DNA of 8,334 nt from Planctomycetota bacterium. Lineage in GTDB: Bacteria; Planctomycetota; J058; JARGOJ01. Within the stretch, counting starts at the first letter, position 1. The number at the start of each line of letters is the position of its first letter. The DNA lies in NCBI GenBank assembly GCA_029210225.1, contig JARGOJ010000342.1:1-8334 (forward strand). The letters run 5' to 3'. Positions 1 to 6,089 of the stretch are shown here, one piece after another. Made by a program: the position numbers and the translations under genes. Below the pieces are notes generated by a model, which searched no databases, was not told the DNA's origin, and worked only from the letters and a program-made list of their open reading frames with translations.

Positions 1-440
1 GCACCCTCCTCGATGGCGAAGCGCTCCCCTCGGGAGAGGCTCATGTGCTAGCTCCAGAGGCCGAGCTTCAATTGGGTGAGGTCCTCGACTTGCAGTGCTT
101 CATACTGCCCCGATCGACCATTCGCGCCCTCGCGATCAACGATAAAAACGCACAAGTTTCGTCTGCCCCAGCCCTCTTCGTCGAACGTCCAAGCAACGGC
201 CATGACAACTCCTACGCCCTGGTTCCAGGTCGTTTGGTCCTCACTATGGACGAAACGGGTCGGCTCAGAGGAGCCACAGGGACCACTGGCTGTGAGGCGG
301 AGATCTTCTTCTTTGACGGAGAGCTTTGGTTATCGGATGGCGGATTGGCAGAGGGGGAATGCAAGCGCTTAACAGATCGCTCAGAGTTCGTCCTTGGGAC
401 CATCCCTGTTTCAGTGAGAGCCATCAATTCTCAGGAATAA
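1..440 (+). CDS. FHA-like signalling protein, C-terminal part (5' end outside window)
   Basis: The reading frame is open from the first bases of the window (first full codon at 3) to the TAA at 438-440, so this is the last ~145 residues of a longer protein. A GTG at 45 is an internal valine, because coding-like sequence continues upstream of it. The first ~35 visible residues (DGEAL ... LAPEAELQLGEVLDL) look like the last strands of a forkhead-associated (FHA) domain, where a loop like NGxxL is followed by a strand ending in LG. Visible residues ~73-141 resemble a second, degenerate FHA domain: a HAEI-like strand (CEAEIFFFDG), a WLSD strand where the domain usually has W-L-x-D, then a turn and a final EFVLG strand. 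FHA domains bind phosphothreonine peptides, usually downstream of Ser/Thr kinases. The canonical SxxH and NG motifs are not intact here, so phosphopeptide binding is uncertain. The call rests on pattern only. It converges on the zinc-ribbon gene with a 35 bp gap. Confidence 0.5.
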   Translation, partial: TLLDGEALPSGEAHVLAPEAELQLGEVLDLQCFILPRSTIRALAINDKNAQVSSAPALFVERPSNGHDNSYALVPGRLVLTMDETGRLRGATGTTGCEAEIFFFDGELWLSDGGLAEGECKRLTDRSEFVLGTIPVSVRAINSQE

Positions 441-475
441 CTTAAGCAGCGCAGGCTCCTTATTTTGCTATAGGA

Positions 476-1258
476 TCAGTCGCGTCTAAAGCGTCGTTGC
501 AAGGACATACAAAAGCCAGTAAAGCCTCCTAGAAACACGATGATCCCAATGATGAGAAACTTGGGAATGATAAATCCATCCCCGACGGATTTGGCGCAGA
601 CCCCAAGCCCCAGGACAGCGATCGCTGCGCTCCCAATCATGCCGAAGCGGCCCTCCATAATTTTGTCGAGGTAACTGACTGGCCCAGCGTCATGGGCCAT
701 GAGATTCGGGTTCGTGTGCCCGTATCGTTCTTTTTTTATCGCTTCATCAATGTCGACGCCGCAGTCGGGGCACAGAGTCACCAAGCCCGGAACTTTTGCA
801 TCGCAGTCCGGACATCTTCGGCTTACCACAGACCTCGCCGCCAAGCTCTCTTCCGATTCAGGGGCTCGCTTAAACGTGGTTAATTGCGGCTCAAGAGGAA
901 TCCTTTGAGGCTGACTACAAGCCGGGCACCTTACCTCTTGACCTGGTTTCGCGGTGGTCTCATAGGGTTCTTGACAGCCGGCGCATTCCAAGGAGCGCAG
1001 AGCCACGGGAGCCTCTTTTAGGGGGACTCGGACTTTTTCCTCGCATCCCGCGCACTTCACTTTTTTCCCAGCCGGAGTCTTGGTGCGAATCTCCGCGGAG
1101 CAATTCTTGCAATTGAAGACGGTCTCTTCGCCGACCTCCGATTGAAAATTGACCTGGCACTTTTCGCCGCAGTGTTTGCACTTCGCCATTTTCCCTGGGG
1201 CTAACCCCGTTTCAAAGCTCTCGTGGCAATGCTTACACTGAATTGTGTTCTTTCGCAA
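476..1258 (-). CDS. Membrane-anchored protein with four zinc ribbons, three of them tandem 42-residue repeats
   Basis: This 260-residue protein opens with three near-regular zinc-ribbon units: Cys 8/11/27/30, 50/53/69/72 and 92/95/111/114. Each has CxxC-x15-CxxC spacing and they repeat every 42 residues, with a conserved PGxxxxC turn. A fourth, shorter ribbon follows (Cys 149/152/163/166, CPDC twice). Two hydrophobic stretches (about 207-222 and 230-251) should form a membrane hairpin, and the C-terminus is basic (QRRFRRD). The likely arrangement is a cytoplasmic zinc-ribbon head anchored at the inner membrane. Such ribbons bind metal structurally and may contact protein or nucleic acid; no enzymatic function is evident. 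The start is TTG at 1256-1258: an in-frame stop lies just upstream (1271-1273), and the next in-frame ATG (Met24) would cut the first CxxC pair. The gene begins 12 bases after the macro-domain gene and probably shares its transcript. Zinc-ribbon membrane proteins of this kind are common in Planctomycetota. The biological role is unknown. Confidence 0.8.
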   Translation of the reverse strand: MRKNTIQCKHCHESFETGLAPGKMAKCKHCGEKCQVNFQSEVGEETVFNCKNCSAEIRTKTPAGKKVKCAGCEEKVRVPLKEAPVALRSLECAGCQEPYETTAKPGQEVRCPACSQPQRIPLEPQLTTFKRAPESEESLAARSVVSRRCPDCDAKVPGLVTLCPDCGVDIDEAIKKERYGHTNPNLMAHDAGPVSYLDKIMEGRFGMIGSAAIAVLGLGVCAKSVGDGFIIPKFLIIGIIVFLGGFTGFCMSLQRRFRRD

Positions 1259-1270
1259 TGGATAACCTGT

Positions 1271-1741
1271 CTACGACCTTTGCAAAGGCTCTTGGAATTC
1301 GACGAGGGTATGGTCTTCCCCGGTTAACTCTTCATCAATGATTTGAGCGATGATGTCCCAGTCTCCTTTCGCGAAGCCAGCGCCAATCTTCGGATATCCG
1401 ATACGGAGAGAAGTAAACTCCGCCCTTATCGCTCTCATAACGGCGCGGAGGGCATCATAATCGACTAAGACTCCCTTGCCACGCCAATGAAACTGAGTAT
1501 AGGCATTCACAACGGTGAATTGAACAGCATCTCTTACGATAAACGCTTTGGAATAGCTGCCCATTTTTTCCTTGTCGGCTTTGGTTGTTTGACGATCGGC
1601 TTGGTAGGCTTCCGGGAGCCGCTCTTTAATGGTCTTCGCGATCCCTGCTCCCATGGCGCATTGGCAATTACAGCCGTGAATAATGACATCGAATTGTCCG
1701 TCAAGCACCAATTCAATCAGATCGCCTTGAATGACTTTCAT
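1271..1741 (-). CDS. Macro domain protein (ADP-ribose binding or processing)
   Basis: This 156-residue protein is a single macro domain, the fold that binds ADP-ribose and in many members removes it from proteins or nucleic acids, or hydrolyses ADP-ribose 1''-phosphate. Visible signatures are GDL (residues 6-8), strand FDVIIHGCNC (17-26) with the conserved Asn25 and an acidic Asp18 near the expected adenine site, the phosphate loop MGAGIA (30-35), and the C-terminal YPKIGAG (116-122) followed by GDW (126-128). The HGCNC and MGAGIA version resembles the short, often phage-borne or stand-alone macro proteins more than the long MacroD type. Compared with human TARG1 from memory, the catalytic Asp after GxG seems to be replaced by Ala124, so the chemistry is uncertain. 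The start is ATG at 1739-1741, with a purine-rich AGGGAG 8 bases upstream. A nested hairpin lies just upstream of that site. It is divergent from the Nudix-HAD gene and followed by the zinc-ribbon gene. Confidence 0.88.
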   Translation of the reverse strand: MKVIQGDLIELVLDGQFDVIIHGCNCQCAMGAGIAKTIKERLPEAYQADRQTTKADKEKMGSYSKAFIVRDAVQFTVVNAYTQFHWRGKGVLVDYDALRAVMRAIRAEFTSLRIGYPKIGAGFAKGDWDIIAQIIDEELTGEDHTLVEFQEPLQRS

Positions 1742-1768
1742 ACTCCGAACTCCCTCCCGAATTTACAA

Positions 1769-1821
1769 GCTGTTCTGAGGACCTTGCTGAAAACCAAAGC
1801 TTTTAGGCAAGCCAGAACAGC
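1769..1821. promoter_or_regulatory. Nested inverted repeat (long hairpin) between divergent macro and Nudix-HAD genes
   Basis: A perfect 9-bp inverted repeat, GCTGTTCTG (1769-1777) and CAGAACAGC (1813-1821), encloses a second stem, CTTGC (1783-1787) with GCAAG (1807-1811), and then AAAA (1790-1793) with TTTT (1801-1804) around a 7-base loop. In total 18 bp are nested within 53 bases. Read on the minus strand, it ends 27 bases before the macro ATG, immediately upstream of the purine-rich ribosome binding site, so it could be a 5'-leader hairpin or the operator of a divergent promoter. An AT-rich run (1826-1838) on its other side could hold a -10 element. It is unlikely to be a terminator for either gene, since both start away from it. 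Structure is seen directly; function is inference. Confidence 0.45.
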
Positions 1822-1882
1822 CTTTCTATATTATTATGAACTCAATCAAGAACACATCTCGCTCGGGAATCTCTCATTATTT

Positions 1883-3004
1883 ATGAAAATTCAATCCGCC
1901 GTTGTACCTTACCGATTTATCGATGACGAACTGCAAATTCTCCTCATCACCTCCCGAAGAACCGGCCACTGGGGCATTCCTAAAGGCAACTTGGAAGCGC
2001 AGATGAGCCCCGCCCAATCTGCGGCCAAAGAGGCCTATGAAGAGGGGGGCGTCATCGGCTCCGTGTTGAGTGAGATCATCGGAAGCTATGACTATCAGAA
2101 GTTAAACAACGACTATCATGTCGACGTCTTTTTGTTACAAGTCGAAGACACCCTCCACAACTGGCCGGAGCGAATCTCCCGTCGTCGGGCTTGGGTCTCT
2201 CAAGAAGTGGCCTGCAAAAAGGTTCATAATAAAGGAATCGTTGCGCTTCTGAAGTCTCTGGATCCTGCCCGCTGCCCTCGTTTAACGAAGGCCGAGGCAT
2301 CCTCCGGGCGACTTTGGCAGCCCGGAAGCGCTTCGCTCTGCTTTGACTTTGACGACACCCTCTGTCAGCACAATGGAGAGCCCATCCCCGGTGCGAGAGA
2401 TTTCGCCCACGAATGCGCAAAGAAGGGCTATCAGCTGTCCCTCAGCTCAGCCCGCTTCGCGCCCCTCTATGGAGAATTGAACGACGCACGCATGGCCAAG
2501 GTGAAGCGCTGGCTGAGCGATCACGACTTCCCCGATATCCCCGTGTCCTACAAAGTGCCTCCCGCAGACATTTACCTCGACGACAAAGCCTGGAATTTTC
2601 AATCTCCCTGGCCGGACTGTGTGTCTCAAATTAAAGGTCACTTTGGAATTCGTCCCTATCGCCGTGCGGAGAAGACAGTCTCGCTTTCCTTGCAAGGCAC
2701 CCTCGCCGATGAAGCGGGCACCTTGATTCCCGAAGCAGGAGAGCAAGTCCACCAGCTCTCAAAGATGGGAATGAAGGTCAATATTTGCCTAGGCCTCTTC
2801 GACCCTGATTCCCCCGATGAGCAGCGCGTCGGTAAGGCCATCGATTGGCTGGATTCGCGACACATCCCTTTTCATAAAGTGAGCGCCGCCAAGCTCGCCT
2901 CCGACCTCTACATCAGCCCGAATTCTTTTCGCTTTGAAGGTTCCTGGTCAGCGCTCGGCGCCAAGGTTCACAGTCTCCTCGACAACAAACCAAACGTCGA
3001 TTAA
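1883..3004 (+). CDS. Nudix hydrolase fused to a HAD phosphatase and a degenerate second HAD domain
   Basis: This 373-residue protein has three domains. Residues ~1-135 form a Nudix fold with IPKG (32-35), a Nudix box at 35-57 ending KEAYEEGGV, and the usual N-terminal strand. Nudix enzymes cleave nucleoside diphosphates linked to another group (such as ADP-ribose, Ap4A or inositol pyrophosphates). The box has Met41 where Glu is usual and Lys49 where Arg is usual, but keeps Glu50, Glu53 and Glu54. Residues ~150-258 are a HAD-type phosphatase: motif I DFDDTL (Asp155, Asp157), motif II Ser188/189, Lys224, motif IV DIYLDD (Asp233/234). Residues ~263-367 align with that HAD copy but have SLQGTL and DLYISP, so the catalytic aspartates are lost. 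The ATG at 1883 is chosen because the Nudix strand starts there; the open frame further upstream only runs antisense through the macro gene, and there is no strong Shine-Dalgarno sequence. It is probably a cytoplasmic nucleotide-processing enzyme; the substrate is unknown. Confidence 0.85.
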   Translation: MKIQSAVVPYRFIDDELQILLITSRRTGHWGIPKGNLEAQMSPAQSAAKEAYEEGGVIGSVLSEIIGSYDYQKLNNDYHVDVFLLQVEDTLHNWPERISRRRAWVSQEVACKKVHNKGIVALLKSLDPARCPRLTKAEASSGRLWQPGSASLCFDFDDTLCQHNGEPIPGARDFAHECAKKGYQLSLSSARFAPLYGELNDARMAKVKRWLSDHDFPDIPVSYKVPPADIYLDDKAWNFQSPWPDCVSQIKGHFGIRPYRRAEKTVSLSLQGTLADEAGTLIPEAGEQVHQLSKMGMKVNICLGLFDPDSPDEQRVGKAIDWLDSRHIPFHKVSAAKLASDLYISPNSFRFEGSWSALGAKVHSLLDNKPNVD

Positions 3005-3834
3005 CTATAGGCTCCAGGGGGGAGGAATCCGAGCAAGCGCTTGAGGCGTCGATTCGCGTTTCTATAAATATGCTCGGGCATTTGGTAGTTCATCATCAAC
3101 TCGTACTTATGCCCGATGAGGCGCTTTGCATAGGTGACCTGAGTGATGTAACGGGAGTCTTCAGTATCGTTGCGAGATCCCCGATGCCAAACTTGATTGT
3201 TGAAGCAAACCGCTGTTCCTGCAGGACCCAAGCAGCTCTGGAATTGATCCTCGTATTCACTTAAATCCTCCGGCACTGAGCGGCCAAACATGTGGGAGCC
3301 AGGGATGACTTGGGTTGGCCCATTCTGGACAGTCTCGACATCCGTCAGATAAAAATTGATGGTGAATAACAAAACATTGATTCGAATGTTCGTCAGCGGC
3401 TTGCCATCCAAGCTAAGTACATGGGGAGTGTCGTCCTGATGCCAGGTGTTATTGCCGAGGCCATTGGTCTGCCTGGGAAGAATGAACGAGTTATTGTGAA
3501 TCACATGGACCTTGTTGGCGTTGGTGATGCCATGCTCCATGTTAAAGCCTGGGCTATTGCAATCACCGATCAACTGCTCAGCGAAAGTGACCATCGGTTC
3601 AAGGTCGAAGAGCGCGAGGTTGTCCGGGGAATGCTCAAACATTCGAGTCTGAATAGACATTTCTCCGCTCAAGTTCTCTTCCTCTAGCTTCTTGTCTAGG
3701 GCCGCTCTCAAGCGTGCGCATCTCTCCCTAGATAATAGACTCGGGAAAACCAGAAAACCGTCCCTGTGGAAGCGCTCCTTCCAGCTTTCAAGCTGATTTG
3801 CGCTGGGTTTTTGTCCTTCAGATACCGTTGTCAT
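3001..3834 (-). CDS. PhyH-family Fe(II)/2-oxoglutarate dioxygenase
   Basis: This 277-residue protein matches the phytanoyl-CoA dioxygenase (PhyH) family, which couples oxidative decarboxylation of 2-oxoglutarate to hydroxylation (or a related oxidation) of a small organic substrate. The N-terminal segment (residues 18-34, WKERFHRDGFLVFPSLL) is the typical family opening. The iron-binding facial triad is visible: His132 and Asp134 in WHQDD, and distal His217 in VWHRG. Arg228, eleven residues after the distal His, is the expected 2-oxoglutarate anchor. PGSH (178-181) is the common loop before the last strands. All catalytic residues are present and the length is normal. The ATG at 3832-3834 is preceded by GAGGA (3838-3842). 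Its TAA overlaps the stop of the convergent Nudix-HAD gene. It is divergent from an alpha/beta hydrolase gene across 130 bp. The family also includes secondary-metabolite hydroxylases, halogenases and ectoine hydroxylase; the substrate here cannot be read from sequence. Confidence 0.9.
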   Translation of the reverse strand: MTTVSEGQKPSANQLESWKERFHRDGFLVFPSLLSRERCARLRAALDKKLEEENLSGEMSIQTRMFEHSPDNLALFDLEPMVTFAEQLIGDCNSPGFNMEHGITNANKVHVIHNNSFILPRQTNGLGNNTWHQDDTPHVLSLDGKPLTNIRINVLLFTINFYLTDVETVQNGPTQVIPGSHMFGRSVPEDLSEYEDQFQSCLGPAGTAVCFNNQVWHRGSRNDTEDSRYITQVTYAKRLIGHKYELMMNYQMPEHIYRNANRRLKRLLGFLPPGAYS

Positions 3835-3861
3835 GAATCCTCGTTGTTTCCAAAATTAAGC

Positions 3862-3879
3862 TTCCTGTTAATATAGGAA
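3862..3879. promoter_or_regulatory. 18-bp imperfect palindrome in divergent promoter region
   Basis: TTCCT (3862-3866) and AGGAA (3875-3879) flank an AT-rich 8-base centre. Counting one G-T pair, seven of the nine positions on each side pair. It lies 27 bases upstream of the dioxygenase ATG and 85 bases upstream of the hydrolase ATG. Its size and symmetry are compatible with a dimeric repressor or activator site acting on one or both genes. No matching second copy or known operator consensus was recognised, and a chance palindrome in AT-rich sequence is possible. Confidence 0.3.
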
Positions 3880-3964
3880 CTGACCGCAGAACGAATTCAG
3901 ACCTATCCGTCACCTGCGTCTTTCTTAATCTACCTCTTCCTCCACGGACTTTCTGGATTTTTTT

Positions 3965-4732
3965 ATGAGTCGGGTTTCCGATTACTCTTGGCTTCGCGAG
4001 CTAGATCAACGCTACCTTTCTGCGGATCGCGAGGAAACCCTCGACTATTACCGACCCCGTGGTGACGCCTTGTGCCCGGCGGTCCTCTACCTCCATGGCG
4101 GATCTTTCTATAAAGGTGACAAGGCCTCTGAGCGCTCTATATCTATCTGTCAGGATCTCGCGACGGCAGGCTACGCCGCTTTCTCTGTCAACTACAAGCT
4201 CTCCGAAGGAACAGTTGGGGACCCGAGGTGGAGCGCGTGGCCGCAAAACTTGGCGGACTGCCGAGCGGCCTGGGACTATGTCCTCGATCAATGCATCGAA
4301 CGTGGAATTGATAAGAATAAGCTCTATATTATGGGAAGCTCCGCTGGAGGCACTCTCGCGTTGTTGCTGGCCTTATCCCTCGCCCCAGAAGAGACAATGC
4401 CCAAGGGTATCGTCAATTTATATGGTCGGGTCGATTGGTTTCGAGATACCGTCGTCGAGAAACGCCACTCCGACGAATCGGTCATGAGAGCGGCGTCCCC
4501 TATTCATGTCTTAGAGTCATACAAAAACAAGCTTCCGGCCATTCTCACTGTTCATGGCGACGCGGACGCGGTCGTTCCCGTGACTCAAGCAAAAATGCTT
4601 GACGAGGCGCTACAGGCGAGCGGACATCCTCATGAACTTCGAGTCTTGGAAGGGCAGGCCCATAGCTTTGATTTGAGGCCTGAAGGCATTGACCTTCGCC
4701 CCACCGTACTGAATTTTCTGTCGAGTCTTTAA
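3965..4732 (+). CDS. Alpha/beta hydrolase of the HSL / BD-FAE esterase type
   Basis: This 255-residue protein is a compact alpha/beta hydrolase resembling the hormone-sensitive-lipase and bacterial feruloyl-esterase-like (BD-FAE) group, which hydrolyse short-chain esters. Seen directly are the oxyanion-hole motif LHGGSFYKG (residues 43-51), the nucleophile elbow GSSAG (124-128, Ser126), the acid in HGDADAVVP (Asp201) and the base in GQAHSF (His233). The full Ser-Asp-His triad is therefore present and correctly ordered. There is no signal peptide or membrane segment, so it is probably cytoplasmic. The start is ATG at 3965; the bases before it are T-rich and contain no strong ribosome binding site, only a GGA about ten bases away. 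It is divergent from the dioxygenase and followed after 28 bases by a second, unrecognised protein, so an operon is likely. The substrate is unknown; a peptidase or lactonase within the same fold family cannot be excluded. Confidence 0.88.
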   Translation: MSRVSDYSWLRELDQRYLSADREETLDYYRPRGDALCPAVLYLHGGSFYKGDKASERSISICQDLATAGYAAFSVNYKLSEGTVGDPRWSAWPQNLADCRAAWDYVLDQCIERGIDKNKLYIMGSSAGGTLALLLALSLAPEETMPKGIVNLYGRVDWFRDTVVEKRHSDESVMRAASPIHVLESYKNKLPAILTVHGDADAVVPVTQAKMLDEALQASGHPHELRVLEGQAHSFDLRPEGIDLRPTVLNFLSSL

Positions 4733-4750
4733 ACATCATCATTGGGCTTT

Positions 4751-4755
4751 GGAGG
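4751..4755 (+). promoter_or_regulatory. Ribosome binding site that selects the GTG start at 4761
   Basis: GGAGG sits five bases before the GTG at 4761-4763. An in-frame TTG at 4749 overlaps this site and cannot use it, so the GTG is the more likely start of the following gene. Confidence 0.6.
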
Positions 4756-4760
4756 TCGTT

Positions 4761-6089
4761 GTGGCTTACGTGAAATTTGCAATAGAGGAGCTGCCGTTAG
4801 GGGTGGTCTTTCCAGACGATGAATACAACGCGCACCTTTGCAAAGCGATCGCCGCCATGGAGACGAAACAACCAGAGCTGGCTGAAATTAAGGCCATTGA
4901 AGAAAAGCGCGAGGCGATCTGGAATCGCATTCAAGAGCTTAAAGACAAAGGGATGAGAGGCTTTGCCCAACACGTCTCCACTCAATATCAATTCCAATTG
5001 AGAGACGACGGCGCCCTCAATTATCCCTGGCAGGACTGCGACTTCGTCCGGGTCCCTGGGACCTCTCAGTTTTATACCTGCCACCCAGAAACAAAGGCCT
5101 TTGAAGCTCGCGACCTCGATCATGATCGCCCCAAGGTCATCCTATTCGCGACCGGACGAGCCTTTGCTCAGCGCAACGCACGCCTACTTCACCTGACAAC
5201 CGAAGAGTCTATTCAGAACGCCTGCGGAATCATGTCTGCGCAAATTCACTTGCTCCGCAGCCGACTCATTCCTCAGAAGGACGGCCAACTCCTAGCCTAT
5301 GCTTACGACATGGTGAAAAGCGAGTTTGAGACCCCCGCCCTTCGACTGCAATCTATTCTAGACCCTGATTTCATTCATGAAGGCGCCAAACGCAGCGCGG
5401 AGCGAGTCTTTGGACCGCTCATCGCCGAGGCCGAATTTGACAGAGCCGGGCGCTTCAAAAGAGAGAACGGAGTGATCGTTGGGGAGAAGCGATCATCTGA
5501 AGACATGTTGAAGCGCATTCAAAACACTGTCCTCGTCGGCGGAAGCGTTGGCTGTGTGATTGTCGGGCAAGCGACGCGGCACTTGGTGTCCTTGCTTGAA
5601 GAGTTGAAGGTCGATTCCGAGACTGTGGACGAAGTCATGAAGTCGCTGACAATCTGTAACTTCGGACCAACAACTCACATTCCCATTGATTCAAGAATCA
5701 ATTACCTCGCCTTTATCAATCGCCATGATGAGTTTGTTTACGCCGGGCACAACACTGGGCCCTATCTCAAAGAATCCAAGGCGACGAACTCTATCTTAAT
5801 CAGTCACGACTCCCCAGAGAACGCGAAAGAATCCAGGCATTGGACAGCATTGATAGAAGGACCAGGAGTGAGCTTCCCTGGGGCTGATGGAGAGCTCGTC
5901 TTCGACCCGGACGCGACGCACTTTGGCCACAATATGAAGCAATACATGAACATCCTCAAAGAGAGAGGCTTTCAGGCGCTCTTTTCGGACATCCTTGGAC
6001 AGCCTAAATCTTATTGCCTCGGAGCAAGCTTAGACGCATTGATTCAAAGCAATAAGCTCGATGTAACCCCGAAGCCCGACGCTATTTAG
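4761..6089 (+). CDS. Unrecognised 442-residue protein with a probable alpha/beta-hydrolase (lipase-like) core
   Basis: I do not recognise this family. Started at the GTG at 4761, it is 442 residues, with no signal peptide or membrane segment. Residues ~35-65 are charged and helical (a possible short coiled coil). Strand KVILFATGRAF (125-135) opens the likely core. Residues 257-268 read VLVGGSVGCVIV, a hydrophobic strand, then GxSxG (Ser262), then a helix, which is the shape of a nucleophile elbow. After the next helix comes TICNFGPT (297-304) and then NYLAFINRHDEFVY (314-327), resembling lipases where a strand ending in D-x-V supplies the catalytic acid (Asp323). HFGHNMKQY (387-395) offers His387 or His390 as the base. 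This ordering fits a serine hydrolase with a large N-terminal extension and a ~100-residue insert between the first strand and the elbow. It follows the esterase gene by 28 bases and overlaps the convergent HEAT-VWA gene by 8 bp. The hydrolase assignment is inference from pattern. Confidence 0.8.
   Translation: MAYVKFAIEELPLGVVFPDDEYNAHLCKAIAAMETKQPELAEIKAIEEKREAIWNRIQELKDKGMRGFAQHVSTQYQFQLRDDGALNYPWQDCDFVRVPGTSQFYTCHPETKAFEARDLDHDRPKVILFATGRAFAQRNARLLHLTTEESIQNACGIMSAQIHLLRSRLIPQKDGQLLAYAYDMVKSEFETPALRLQSILDPDFIHEGAKRSAERVFGPLIAEAEFDRAGRFKRENGVIVGEKRSSEDMLKRIQNTVLVGGSVGCVIVGQATRHLVSLLEELKVDSETVDEVMKSLTICNFGPTTHIPIDSRINYLAFINRHDEFVYAGHNTGPYLKESKATNSILISHDSPENAKESRHWTALIEGPGVSFPGADGELVFDPDATHFGHNMKQYMNILKERGFQALFSDILGQPKSYCLGASLDALIQSNKLDVTPKPDAI

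Noticed and set aside
441..475. Terminator in the short gap between the convergent FHA-like and zinc-ribbon genes
   Set aside because: Only three- or four-base stems could be drawn, although a T-rich run is present.
1487..1882. Upstream extension of the Nudix-HAD reading frame to an ATG at 1487
   Set aside because: It runs antisense through the well-supported macro gene and encodes nothing Nudix-like. The domain begins at the ATG at 1883.
1271..3004. Macro and Nudix genes as part of an anti-phage defence system
   Set aside because: No effector, toxin, ADP-ribosyltransferase, NAD-consuming domain or mobile-element marker is present in the window.
4749..4760. TTG start at 4749 for the 442-residue protein
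   Set aside because: The TTG overlaps the GGAGG motif that is well spaced for the GTG at 4761.
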